Of a DNA stretch of 42,375 nt, positions 1 through 7,765 are shown piece by piece (within the stretch, counting starts at the first letter, position 1; the number at the start of each line of letters is the position of its first letter). This DNA is from Flavobacteriales bacterium (GTDB lineage Bacteria; Bacteroidota; Bacteroidia; Flavobacteriales_D; Crocinitomicaceae): NCBI GenBank assembly GCA_947470515.1, contig CANITF010000026.1, positions 1 through 42,375 on the forward strand, read 5' to 3'. Below the pieces are notes generated by a model. It saw nothing but the letters and a program-made list of their open reading frames with translations, was not told the DNA's origin and ran no database searches. The translations under genes were made by a program, and so were the position numbers.

Positions 1-90
1 CACACTAAGAAATAGAAGAGAAATTACTAGAATTTTTTTCATTGAATGGTGAATAAGTAAATGTTTATTAAATAGTTATTATGGAATAAA

Positions 91-116
91 GATACAAAAG
101 AATATAAGTTTGTATC
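91..116. repeat. Short inverted repeat in noncoding window edge
   Basis: GATACAAA (91-98) is the exact reverse complement of TTTGTATC (109-116), with a 10-nt loop. The right arm overlaps TAAGTTTG (105-112), which fits the TAnnTTTG -7 consensus on the plus strand. No gene starts nearby on that strand, so its role is unknown. The rest of 1-180 shows nothing I can name. Confidence 0.35.
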
Positions 117-180
117 TAAGAAATGAATCTGTTTTTTATTTCACTGAATTAACCTATCAAACAAGCAATCCCAATTATAA

Positions 181-210
181 AAAAAAACCGTCCTTTTAAA
201 AAGACGGTTT
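181..210 (-). terminator. Rho-independent terminator of the yajC operon
   Basis: The stem AAACCGTC (185-192) / GACGGTTT (203-210) is followed, on the minus strand, by a run of seven T (plus-strand A 181-187). It lies 20 nt past the yajC stop codon and is the natural end of the four-gene minus-strand operon. Confidence 0.85.
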
Positions 211-229
211 CAACAGTTTGCAATCAATA

Positions 230-496
230 CTATTTTGCGACCAATGTATCTTCTGTTGAAGTTGCAATTGCACTTTTATCAAAGCGTAATTTTGTTCCTT
301 CTGACGAAATCAATACGGTAGAATCTGCAACTTCCAAAAGTTTACCATGGATACCACCAATCGTTACAACTTTATCTCCTGCTTTTAAATTCTCTCTGAA
401 TTTTTTCATTTCTTTTTGTTTCTTCATTTGTGGTCTGATCATAAAAAAGTAAAATACTATTAGGATCAATACAAGCATTATAATTTGTTGTGGCAT
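230..496 (-). CDS. yajC: Preprotein translocase subunit YajC
   Basis: This is a small inner-membrane accessory of the Sec translocon (the SecDF-YajC complex). The 88-residue length is normal for the family. One membrane helix (about residues 5-20) is followed by the family hallmark IRPQ and a lysine-rich cytosolic segment. The YajC fold continues with the [13 protein letters not shown] block near residues 41-53. It is the last gene of a minus-strand operon behind a DUF1573 lipoprotein (21-nt gap), nusB and leucine dehydrogenase, and is followed directly by a terminator. Assignment is confident from the RPQ/GGI motifs and size. Confidence 0.95.
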   Translation of the reverse strand: MPQQIIMLVLILIVFYFFMIRPQMKKQKEMKKFRENLKAGDKVVTIGGIHGKLLEVADSTVLISSEGTKLRFDKSAIATSTEDTLVAK

Positions 497-517
497 TTTA
501 TTTTGATTTTAATTTAG

Positions 518-916
518 TTACTTAATTGATTTTACAGTTGCTTTGATTGCAACTTCTGTTACTGAAGGCTCTGTATTGGCTACAATTCGAACCGACTTTG
601 AAATCATACCTGTTGCTGTTCTATCTGTATCAACAATGGCTTTGATTATTCCTGTTTTTCCCGGAAGAATTGGCTCATTAGGCTTTTCTGCAACTGTGCA
701 CGTGCAAGAACCTTTAACTTCAGAAATTGAAAGTGGGTATTTCCCAGTATTTTCAACCACAAATTTGGCTGTTATTAATTCTCCTTTAACAACTGTTCCT
801 CCATCATAAACTGGATTTACCACCATGGTTGTTTTATTTCCAATTTCTACTTTATCTGAACCAGAACAAGCTGAAAATAGAAACAATACACTTGATATAA
901 AAAGTATTTTTCTCAT
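518..916 (-). CDS. DUF1573 domain lipoprotein
   Basis: A 132-residue exported lipoprotein. The signal sequence ends in a lipobox (FSAC, about residues 14-17), so Cys17 should be lipidated. The rest is one Ig-like DUF1573 domain with the usual features: a 'GTVVKGELITAKFVVENTG' strand, the pair 'GSCTCTVAEKP' (conserved Cys-x-Cys), and 'PGKTGIIKAIVDT'. Such domains are common on Bacteroidota surface and periplasmic proteins and resemble ASH/MSP-type folds; the molecular role is not established. Its start lies 3 nt past the nusB stop, so it is translated within the nusB-yajC operon, an arrangement common in Flavobacteriia. Confidence 0.9.
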   Translation of the reverse strand: MRKILFISSVLFLFSACSGSDKVEIGNKTTMVVNPVYDGGTVVKGELITAKFVVENTGKYPLSISEVKGSCTCTVAEKPNEPILPGKTGIIKAIVDTDRTATGMISKSVRIVANTEPSVTEVAIKATVKSIK

Positions 917-919
917 AAT

Positions 920-1867
920 TTAATTCATTAATCCTCTACCTATTTTAACTATTTTTTTCTCTTTTTGCAATCGATCAATCGCTTTGTCTAAAACACCATT
1001 GATAAAGCCATTACTTTTTGGCGTACTATAAAATTTAGAAATTTCAATGTATTCATTCAACGTAACTTTCGTGGGGATATTATTAAAAATCTGCAATTCT
1101 GTAATGGCCATTTTCATTAAGATAACATCCATTTTAGCAATTCGATCTAATTCCCAATTTTTAGTCAATTCATCAATTAATAATTCGTTTTCCTTATCTA
1201 AAGAAATTGTTTTTCTCAACAAATCTCTAATAAATTCTTGTTCATCGTCACCTTCTTTATACAATGGTAAAATTGTTAAAACTTCACCTTTTTCAGCCGT
1301 CTTTAAAGTTTTTAAAGCCATCGAACAAGCTAAATCAATATCGTCCATCCAATGAATACTTTTTTCTTCGAAGAAATTATATAAAATCTCAGAATTAGCA
1401 ATTTCCATTTTGAATAATTCCAATGAAAACGATTTATCTTCTTCAAATCCTTTTGCTTCACTGTTTATATATTCAATATAAGTTTCACTGTCTTTAATTT
1501 GAATAAACATTTTACGAAACATTTCTTGATTTTCATCTCCAATCCAGTTCACTTTTCTTGCTTCAGAATAACGTCGCAACTCTTTACTGCTCTCTAAAAT
1601 TTGGATTAATTCATTGTTAATGAACATCAAATTTGGATTCAAATCAGCTTCGGTAGGACGAATTTTCTTTTTAAGATCCTCGATTCTATTTTCAGCAACA
1701 ACTTTAAGTTCAGAAAACGTCAACAACAAATAAATATACAAATCATGGATTCTTTCAACCGACTCCATCAATTCTTTTTCTGTTCGACGAAAATCTTCCT
1801 CATTCGATTGAAAATAGGCATACAGCACCTGTAAAACTTTAATTCTTAAATGTCTTCTATTCAGCAT
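920..1867 (-). CDS. nusB: Transcription antitermination factor NusB (long Bacteroidota form)
   Basis: NusB joins NusE/S10 on boxA RNA to promote rRNA antitermination. This copy has 315 residues against about 140 in E. coli, which is usual for Bacteroidota. The N-terminus keeps the NusB helix 'RRHLRIKVLQVLYAY'. A long lineage-specific insertion follows, and the C-terminal half keeps the diagnostic segment 'WELDRIAKMDVILMKMAI' and 'KVTLNEYIEISKFYSTPKSNGFINGVLDKA' (described here as pieces of the family's C-terminal signature). It starts 3 nt after the dehydrogenase stop and ends 3 nt before the DUF1573 start, so the genes are tightly coupled. Confidence 0.93.
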   Translation of the reverse strand: MLNRRHLRIKVLQVLYAYFQSNEEDFRRTEKELMESVERIHDLYIYLLLTFSELKVVAENRIEDLKKKIRPTEADLNPNLMFINNELIQILESSKELRRYSEARKVNWIGDENQEMFRKMFIQIKDSETYIEYINSEAKGFEEDKSFSLELFKMEIANSEILYNFFEEKSIHWMDDIDLACSMALKTLKTAEKGEVLTILPLYKEGDDEQEFIRDLLRKTISLDKENELLIDELTKNWELDRIAKMDVILMKMAITELQIFNNIPTKVTLNEYIEISKFYSTPKSNGFINGVLDKAIDRLQKEKKIVKIGRGLMN

Positions 1868-1870
1868 TTT

Positions 1871-2968
1871 TTATAACGGCAATTTTACTTTTCCAATCGA
1901 TTCGATTCTTTCCTCTGCCATTTTATTAGCAATCTGATAGGTTGGTATATTCTCAGATTTAGATCGTTTAACGATGTTTCCTATAGTAGTGTATATTTCT
2001 TCTGCTTTACCCATCGCCCACTCAGAAGAAAGTCCTTTAACTTCTGAATAACAATTGATAACACCTCCAGCATTCAACGCGAAATCAGGAGCATAAATGA
2101 TTCCTTTTTCCATCACTAATTTTCCGTGAATATCTTCTTGTTGCAATTGGTTATTTGCTGCACCGGCAATAATTGAACATTTCAAGCGAGAAAGTGTGTC
2201 ATCATTTATTGTTGCACCTAAAGCACATGGAGCATAAATATCCATGTCAATGTCATAAATATCATTTAATCCAACAACATGGGCACCAGATTCGTGTGCA
2301 ATGCGTTGAAGCGTTGGTTCGTGAATATCTGATATATAAACTTCAGCATGCTCCGCGACTAACGCTTTCACCAAATATTCGCCTACGTGTCCTACACCTT
2401 GTACAACAATTTTCTTTCCAGTCAATGAATCTGAACCAAATTGCTCTTTCGCACATGCTTTCATTCCGACATATACCCCATGAGCTGTGACAGGTGATGG
2501 ATCACCGCTTTTACCTGGTAAACCAACAACGTGATTTGTTTCCATGTTCACATAAACCATATCAGAAGTACTTATTCCAACATCTTCAGCAGTAATATAT
2601 TTACCAGCCAAACTGTTCACAAATTTCCCAAAACGTCTCATCAACGCTTCTGATTTCATTGTTCGAGCATCACCAATAATAACAGCTTTCCCTCCTCCTA
2701 AATTCAATCCTGAAATTGAATTTTTGTAAGTCATTCCGCGAGATAAACGCAAAACATCTGTTAATGCATCCATTTCATTGGCATAAGCCCACATGCGCGT
2801 TCCACCAAGAGCAGGACCTAATACAGTATTATGAACAGCTATAATAGCTTTTAATCCAGTTGCATTATCGTTACAAAACAATAACTGTTCGTGACTATAT
2901 TGACTCATTTGAGCAATCACCGGATTTTCCATGAGGTTCGTGTCCTCAATTTTTTTAACATCAAACAT
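1871..2968 (-). CDS. Glu/Leu/Phe/Val dehydrogenase, leucine dehydrogenase type
   Basis: An NAD-dependent amino-acid dehydrogenase that deaminates branched-chain amino acids to 2-oxo acids. The 365-residue length fits leucine dehydrogenases (about 350-370) rather than the longer glutamate dehydrogenases. The substrate motif GLNLGGGKAVI carries the active-site lysines K82 and K94. A Rossmann fingerprint GVGHVG sits near residue 195, and the C-terminus keeps 'APDFALNAGGVI'. It heads the nusB-DUF1573-yajC operon. The ABC-transporter gene diverges from it across a 107-nt gap holding possible promoters on both strands. Exact substrate preference cannot be read from sequence. Confidence 0.9.
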   Translation of the reverse strand: MFDVKKIEDTNLMENPVIAQMSQYSHEQLLFCNDNATGLKAIIAVHNTVLGPALGGTRMWAYANEMDALTDVLRLSRGMTYKNSISGLNLGGGKAVIIGDARTMKSEALMRRFGKFVNSLAGKYITAEDVGISTSDMVYVNMETNHVVGLPGKSGDPSPVTAHGVYVGMKACAKEQFGSDSLTGKKIVVQGVGHVGEYLVKALVAEHAEVYISDIHEPTLQRIAHESGAHVVGLNDIYDIDMDIYAPCALGATINDDTLSRLKCSIIAGAANNQLQQEDIHGKLVMEKGIIYAPDFALNAGGVINCYSEVKGLSSEWAMGKAEEIYTTIGNIVKRSKSENIPTYQIANKMAEERIESIGKVKLPL

Positions 2969-3011
2969 ATTTAAACGACAAATGTTATAATTTTAATTCA
3001 AGCTGAATGTC

Positions 3012-3019
3012 TATTTTTG
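3012..3019 (+). promoter_or_regulatory. Candidate -7 element for the ABC half-transporter gene
   Basis: TATTTTTG is an exact match to the Bacteroidota -7 consensus TAnnTTTG, 56 nt before the ATG at 3076. No TTG -33 element is seen at the right spacing, so this rests on the -7 element alone. Confidence 0.4.
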
Positions 3020-3054
3020 CATTCCGTAATTACATCGTTATGCATACTTGGGCA

Positions 3055-3062
3055 CAAAAATA
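3055..3062 (-). promoter_or_regulatory. Candidate -7 element for the leucine dehydrogenase operon
   Basis: On the minus strand this reads TATTTTTG, an exact TAnnTTTG match, about 87 nt upstream of the dehydrogenase ATG (2968). It faces the plus-strand element at 3012-3019, so the two start regions would overlap. No -33 TTG is visible at the usual spacing. Confidence 0.35.
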
Positions 3063-3075
3063 GGAAATTAATCGT

Positions 3076-4860
3076 ATGAAGTCACTGAGCTATCTCAACA
3101 AATATTTTATAAAATATAAATGGCGGTTCCTGTTGGGGATTTTATTCATCGTAATCTCAAATTATTTTGGCGTTCAAATGCCTCTTTATGTGAAAACTAC
3201 AATCGATAATTTACTCCTTGAGAATCCGATTAATGGATTACAAGACGCCCTTTTCCTTTCCTTAAAAATAGGTGGCATATATATGCTTCTTTCACTTGGA
3301 AGTGGTTTTTTCCTGTTTTTAACGCGTCAAACTATTATTATCATGTCGCGTTTGATTGAATTTGACTTGAAAAATGAAATCTATTCACATTACCAGCAAC
3401 TAGACGCTTCATTTTATAAAAAGAATACAACTGGAGATTTAATGAACCGAATATCTGAAGATGTTGGTCAAGTTCGGATGTATCTTGGACCGGGATTGAT
3501 GTATACAATTAACCTTGTCGCTCTTTTTGGTTTGGTGATTTTTCAAATGATTGATATCAGTCCAAGTTTAACATTATTCGTCCTTATGCCCCTACCAATA
3601 ATGTCTTTTTTGATTTATAAAGTATCATCGAAAATGAATCAATTAAGCACAGAAGTTCAAAAAGAACAATCAATGATGTCCACAATTGTCCAAGAGACTT
3701 TTTCTGGACTTCGTGTAATTAAAGCGTATAGCAAAGAAAAAGAAACGCATGATAAATTCAATGAATCGGCTTCATTCTATAAAAACAAAAGCATGAAATT
3801 AGTAATTGTCAATGCTTTTTTCATGCCAACTATTGTCTTTTTAATTGGGTTAAGCACGATTTTAACAATTTATTTAGGAGGATTAAAATCATACGATCAA
3901 AGTATTACACTTGGAGGAATTTTAGCATTTATACTATTTGTCAATAAACTTACTTGGCCATTTGCAAGTGTTGGTTGGGTTACATCCATTATCCAAAGAG
4001 CCGCTGCATCACAAACTCGTATCAATGAATTTTTGCAAACAGAACCTTCAATTACAAACCCAACTGAAGCACCATTTAACGTTAATGGTAAAGTTGAATT
4101 TAAAAATGTTTCTTTCACGTATGAAAATTCTGGAATTCAAGCTATAAAAAACCTAAGTTTCACTATCAATCCAGGAGAAACACTCGCTATTATTGGAAGA
4201 ACAGGAAGTGGCAAATCGACAGTAATCAATTTATTAATGCGGCAATTTGACATCGATTCAGGAGAAATATTAATTGATGGACAAGAACTCAGAGAAATCA
4301 ATCTTTCAGATTTTAGAAATCAAACGGGCATTGTTCCTCAGGATGTATTTTTGTTCTCAGAAACCATTGCAGACAATATCAGATTTGGATCAACGAATGA
4401 AAACATAACACTGGATCAAATTGAAGAAAGTGCTAAAAAAGCTGTTGTTTATGAAAATATTATAGCCTTTCCAGATAAATTCGACACGTTGTTAGGTGAA
4501 CGTGGTGTAAACCTAAGTGGAGGACAAAAACAACGCGTTAGCATTGCTCGAGCCTTGATTCGTAACCCAAAATTATTAGTACTAGATGATTGTCTATCAG
4601 CCGTTGACACTGAAACGGAAGAGAAAATTTTGTCAAATTTAAAAAATGAGCAAAATTTAAGAAGCTCGTTAATCGTGAGTCATCGAATATCGTCCTTGCG
4701 AAATGCCGATAAAATCATTGTTATTCATGATGGAACCAAAGTAGAAGAAGGAACGCACAATGAACTTTTAGCTTTAAAGGGACATTATTCAGAAATATAT
4801 ATTAAACAACTGACTGAAGAATCTTCTGAAGCGAATGATTTAGATACAGACTCAATATAA
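3076..4860 (+). CDS. ABC half-transporter (exporter type) with Asp at the catalytic-carboxylate position
   Basis: A 594-residue inner-membrane exporter of the MsbA/MdlA type. An N-terminal six-helix transmembrane domain (about residues 15-300) is followed by an ATPase domain. Walker A GRTGSGKST covers residues 374-382, the signature LSGGQ 480-484, Walker B LLVLDD 500-505, and the H-loop is in IVSHR. The residue after the Walker B Asp is Asp, not Glu (LDDCLSAVD). That variant is typical of the degenerate site of heterodimeric exporters such as TM287 or BmrC. No partner half is adjacent. The substrate is unknown; lipid or drug export is the usual guess for this family. Confidence 0.88.
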   Translation: MKSLSYLNKYFIKYKWRFLLGILFIVISNYFGVQMPLYVKTTIDNLLLENPINGLQDALFLSLKIGGIYMLLSLGSGFFLFLTRQTIIIMSRLIEFDLKNEIYSHYQQLDASFYKKNTTGDLMNRISEDVGQVRMYLGPGLMYTINLVALFGLVIFQMIDISPSLTLFVLMPLPIMSFLIYKVSSKMNQLSTEVQKEQSMMSTIVQETFSGLRVIKAYSKEKETHDKFNESASFYKNKSMKLVIVNAFFMPTIVFLIGLSTILTIYLGGLKSYDQSITLGGILAFILFVNKLTWPFASVGWVTSIIQRAAASQTRINEFLQTEPSITNPTEAPFNVNGKVEFKNVSFTYENSGIQAIKNLSFTINPGETLAIIGRTGSGKSTVINLLMRQFDIDSGEILIDGQELREINLSDFRNQTGIVPQDVFLFSETIADNIRFGSTNENITLDQIEESAKKAVVYENIIAFPDKFDTLLGERGVNLSGGQKQRVSIARALIRNPKLLVLDDCLSAVDTETEEKILSNLKNEQNLRSSLIVSHRISSLRNADKIIVIHDGTKVEEGTHNELLALKGHYSEIYIKQLTEESSEANDLDTDSI

Positions 4861-4861
4861 T

Positions 4862-4926
4862 AAGTGAAAAGTTACCTGAGCTTGTCGAAGGGCCTTTTTA
4901 CTTTTTACTTTTTACTTTTTACTTTT
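4862..4926 (+). repeat. Composite intergenic repeat: CTGAGCTTGTCGAAG core plus 7-nt array
   Basis: The core CTGAGCTTGTCGAAG occupies 4876-4890. It is followed by four exact heptamers CTTTTTA (4894-4921) and a shortened copy. The left flank AAGTGAAAAGT (4862-4872) can pair with ACTTTTTACTT (4900-4910) with one G-U pair, placing the core in the loop. The tract may therefore also stop transcription of the ABC gene that ends at 4860. The same core family recurs near 16550-16930 and at 26706-26720. Confidence 0.75.
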
Positions 4927-4947
4927 ATAGCAGTTAACACCTTCGGT

Positions 4948-4978
4948 TTGTTTATATAAAAAATAAAACCCATATTTG
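4948..4978 (+). promoter_or_regulatory. Promoter for the DUF3276 gene
   Basis: TTG at 4948-4950 and CATATTTG at 4971-4978 (one mismatch to TAnnTTTG) are separated by 20 nt. The -7 element overlaps an upstream in-frame ATG at 4976, which argues for the start at 5003. Confidence 0.6.
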
Positions 4979-5002
4979 TTTGTACTTAATTGTTCAGTGA
5001 AA

Positions 5003-5323
5003 ATGGAAAATGACAAAAACAGTGAAATCTATTCTAAAGTCGTTAGAGCGGGGAAAAGAACTTATTTTTTTGATGTAAAGGCTACCAAAGGCAACGATTT
5101 ATACATCACACTTACCGAAAGTAAAAAAACGTTTAGTGAAGATGGAAGAGAAGGTTTCCAGAAACATAAAATATTTCTTTACAAGGAGGATTTTGAGAAA
5201 TTCAAAGAAGGATTAGATGATGTTTTATTGAAAATCGAATCTATGAGAAATTCAGGGGAACTCATTTCAGAAGAATCTTCATCTATTGAAGCATATTCGT
5301 CGGTATCATTTGACGATTTATAA
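5003..5323 (+). CDS. DUF3276 / PUR-alpha-like nucleic-acid-binding protein
   Basis: A small protein of 106 residues from the ATG at 5003, within the DUF3276 (PUR family DNA/RNA-binding) group found across Bacteroidota. The recognisable part is 'YSKVVRAGKRTYFFDVKATKGNDLYITLTESKK', then 'KHKIFLYKEDFEKFKEGLDDVL', the beta-beta-beta-alpha pattern of a PUR repeat. The tail is acidic and Ser-rich. An in-frame ATG at 4976 would add nine residues (MFVLNCSVK) unlike the family and overlaps the predicted -7 element, so I prefer 5003. It is monocistronic; parA follows after 118 nt. Nucleic-acid binding is inferred from the family; the cellular role is unknown. Confidence 0.88.
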   Translation: MENDKNSEIYSKVVRAGKRTYFFDVKATKGNDLYITLTESKKTFSEDGREGFQKHKIFLYKEDFEKFKEGLDDVLLKIESMRNSGELISEESSSIEAYSSVSFDDL

Positions 5324-5381
5324 TTCCTAACACTAAATCAAAGTACCTGATTATTTCAACATAGTCATGGTTGATAATTCG

Positions 5382-5403
5382 GGATAAATATTTTCATTTA
5401 TCC
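5382..5403. promoter_or_regulatory. Perfect inverted repeat upstream of parA
   Basis: GGATAAAT (5382-5389) and ATTTATCC (5396-5403) are exact reverse complements around a 6-nt loop, 38 nt before the parA start. No T-run follows, so it is a poor terminator. An operator or mRNA hairpin in the parAB leader is possible. It does not resemble the canonical parS sequence. Confidence 0.4.
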
Positions 5404-5441
5404 TGTTTGGTTATATTATCTTTATGCTTCAAACGAATCGA

Positions 5442-6254
5442 ATGGGAAAAATTATTGCAATAGCAAATCAAAAAGGAGGGGTTGGAAAAACAACAACGGC
5501 TATTAATTTGGGCGGATGTTTAGGTGTACTGGAGTATAAAACGCTAATTGTAGATGCTGATCCTCAAGCAAATGCTACATCTGGCGTTGGATTAGACACC
5601 AAACATTCTAGAAATATTTATGATTGTTTAATTAACGATGTTCATCCATCAGAATTAATCATTAAAACTCAAAATCCAAATTTAGATATCTTACCTTCTC
5701 ATATTGATTTGGTTGGTGCTGAATTAGAAATGATTAATCTCCCAAACAGAGAGCATTTGATGAAAGCTGTTTTGGAGAAAATAAAAGATCAATACGACTT
5801 TATTATCATTGATTGTTCTCCTTCACTTGGATTAATTACTGTAAACGCGCTCACTGCAGCCGATTCTGTTATGATTCCAGTTCAATGTGAATATTTTGCA
5901 CTAGAAGGATTGGGTAAATTACTAAATACCATTAAAATTGTTCAAGGTCGCCTGAACCAAGATTTAGAGATTGAAGGAATTTTACTGACCATGTATGACA
6001 CCCGATTGCGTTTAGCTAATCAAGTAGTTGATGAAGTGAAAACACATTTCCAAGAGTTGGTATTTGATACTGTAATACATAGAAATACCAAATTAGGAGA
6101 AGCACCTAGCTTTGGTGAAACCATTGTAATGCATGATGCAGCGTGTAAAGGTTCAATTAATTATCTTAATTTTGCACGCGAAGTATTACAACGAAACAAT
6201 CTAACAAAAATCGGCAACGAGGATAAAATAATTGAATTCAACGATGAGCTCTAA
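5442..6254 (+). CDS. parA: Chromosome-partitioning ATPase ParA (Soj)
   Basis: A Walker-type ATPase that works with ParB to segregate the replication origin. From the ATG at 5442 it is 270 residues. The deviant Walker A KGGVGKTT covers residues 11-18, with DADPQANATSG as the A' motif and 'IIIDCSPSLGLITVNAL' as Walker B. An upstream ATG (5424) would add six residues unlike the family, and a near-consensus -7 (TATCTTTA, 5417-5424) ends on it, so 5442 is preferred. Its end overlaps the parB start by 11 nt, as expected for a coupled pair. The neighbours (DUF5683, dapB, lepB, wbqC) make up the usual chromosomal parAB locus of this phylum. Confidence 0.96.
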   Translation: MGKIIAIANQKGGVGKTTTAINLGGCLGVLEYKTLIVDADPQANATSGVGLDTKHSRNIYDCLINDVHPSELIIKTQNPNLDILPSHIDLVGAELEMINLPNREHLMKAVLEKIKDQYDFIIIDCSPSLGLITVNALTAADSVMIPVQCEYFALEGLGKLLNTIKIVQGRLNQDLEIEGILLTMYDTRLRLANQVVDEVKTHFQELVFDTVIHRNTKLGEAPSFGETIVMHDAACKGSINYLNFAREVLQRNNLTKIGNEDKIIEFNDEL

Positions 6255-7158
6255 TGTAAAAAAGCGATCTGCACTTGGCAAAGGTTTAAGTGCATTATTA
6301 GAAAATTCTGAAACTGATATTACAACAAAATCAGCAAACACAAATTCTGGTCTTGTTGGCTCCGTTTCGATGTTGCCTATTAATAGTATTGAAGCAAATC
6401 CTTTTAATCCAAGAACAAATTTCGAAAAAGCTGCTTTAGAAGAATTGAGTCAATCAATTGCAATTCACGGTATTATCCAACCGTTAACCGTTAGAAAACT
6501 TGGGAGAGATAATTATCAATTGATTTCTGGAGAACGTCGTTTTAGAGCATCTCAATTGGCTGGTTTGACAGAAGTTCCAGTTTATATTCGTGTTGCAAAT
6601 GACCAAACAATGCTTGAAATGGCGTTGGTTGAGAACATACAACGAGAAGATTTAAATTCAATTGAAGTTGCTATTTCTTACCAACGATTGATTGAAGAAT
6701 GCAGTTTAACACAAGATCAATTGAGCCAAAAAGTGGCGAAATCACGGTCAAGTATTACGAATCATTTGAGATTATTGAAATTACCAGTTGATATTCAAGC
6801 GAGTGTTCGCGATAATGTGATTTCAATGGGTCATGCTAGAGCACTTGTTTCTGCAGGTGATGAATCATTGCAAATGGCGATTTTTAATCGAATTGTAGAA
6901 GATGGACTTTCTGTTCGTGATGCTGAAGCATTGATTCGAGAAGGTTATGTTGAACCTAGAATTAACGAAGGAAATGTTAAGAAATCTTCTTCAGCAATTA
7001 AAATATCTGAAACTCAATTCACGTTCAAAGAGCATTTAGGCGATAAATTATCTACGAAAATTGAGATTAAAAAATCTACTTCAGGAACTGGTAAATTAAT
7101 TGTCAATTTCAATTCAGAAGTTGATTTGAATAGAATTATAGAAATTCTAAACCGTTAA
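6244..7158 (+). CDS. parB: Chromosome-partitioning protein ParB (Spo0J)
   Basis: A DNA-binding CTP-switch protein that loads at parS and stimulates ParA. It has 304 residues from the ATG at 6244. The N-terminus has the ParA-activating segment 'KKRSALGKGLSALL'. The ParB/Srx domain has the SGERRFRA box starting at residue 95. A helix-turn-helix ('SQKVAKSRSSITNHLRLLKLP') begins near residue 160, and the C-terminal segment should dimerise. An upstream in-frame ATG (6232) adds only four residues. The start lies inside the parA 3' end, and the stop shares one base with the DUF5683 start (TAATG). I saw no canonical parS site in the window. Confidence 0.96.
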   Translation: MSSNVKKRSALGKGLSALLENSETDITTKSANTNSGLVGSVSMLPINSIEANPFNPRTNFEKAALEELSQSIAIHGIIQPLTVRKLGRDNYQLISGERRFRASQLAGLTEVPVYIRVANDQTMLEMALVENIQREDLNSIEVAISYQRLIEECSLTQDQLSQKVAKSRSSITNHLRLLKLPVDIQASVRDNVISMGHARALVSAGDESLQMAIFNRIVEDGLSVRDAEALIREGYVEPRINEGNVKKSSSAIKISETQFTFKEHLGDKLSTKIEIKKSTSGTGKLIVNFNSEVDLNRIIEILNR

Positions 7159-7715
7159 TGAGACTTTTTCTTTTTGGTGTTTTTGTTTTAGGGTATACAT
7201 GTGTGTTTTCGCAAGATAGTCTCGTTACTCTTGTTGTAAAAGACACGATAAAGGTTCATTCACCAAAGAAAGCGGTAATTTTTTCGGCAGTTATTCCAGG
7301 AGCAGGACAAGTTTACAATCACATTGCTATGCCGAAAGGGAAAAAGAAAGCTTTTTGGAAAGTCCCACTTATTTATGGAGCGCTAGGAACAACAGGATTC
7401 TTCTTGGTCAAAAATCAGTTAACTCAACAATCGTTAAAACAAGAATATACCAATAGGTCAAAGGGAAATATTTTAAATGATAAATGGAGCGCTTATGATG
7501 ATCAAGGTGTTTTGACGCTCTACGATCAGTATCTAAATTGGAGAGATTTATCAATTCTCGGAGTTGGAGCAGTTTATTTAATACAACTGATTGATGCAGG
7601 AATTGAAGCTCATTTTGTTCATTTTGATATCTCACAAGATTTGAGCTTGGCAATTGAACCTGCTTATTTTGGTCAAAATACCGTTGGATTAAAATTTAAC
7701 TTTAATTTTCACTAA
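7158..7715 (+). CDS. DUF5683 domain membrane-associated protein
   Basis: A 185-residue protein of unknown function, conserved next to parB in Bacteroidota. An N-terminal signal or anchor (residues 1-18, ending FSQ) is followed by the DUF5683 core 'KKAVIFSAVIPGAGQVYN', a basic stretch, and hydrophobic segments near 'PLIYGALGTTGFFLV' and 'LSILGVGAVYLIQLIDAGIEAH'. The end 'PAYFGQNTVGLKFNFNF' looks like a membrane-facing beta strand. It starts on the last base of the parB stop, so it is co-translated with parAB. The role is unknown. Confidence 0.85.
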   Translation: MRLFLFGVFVLGYTCVFSQDSLVTLVVKDTIKVHSPKKAVIFSAVIPGAGQVYNHIAMPKGKKKAFWKVPLIYGALGTTGFFLVKNQLTQQSLKQEYTNRSKGNILNDKWSAYDDQGVLTLYDQYLNWRDLSILGVGAVYLIQLIDAGIEAHFVHFDISQDLSLAIEPAYFGQNTVGLKFNFNFH

Positions 7716-7720
7716 TTCTA

Positions 7721-7750
7721 TTGCTCAATAACCTTAAAAATCTAAATTTG
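7721..7750 (+). promoter_or_regulatory. Promoter of the dapB-lepB-wbqC operon
   Basis: TTG at 7721-7723, a 19-nt spacer and TAAATTTG at 7743-7750 match the Bacteroidota consensus TTG-N19-TAnnTTTG exactly. The dapB ATG is 16 nt further on, so the leader is only about ten bases. Confidence 0.82.
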
Positions 7751-7765
7751 TTTAACTAGAAAATC

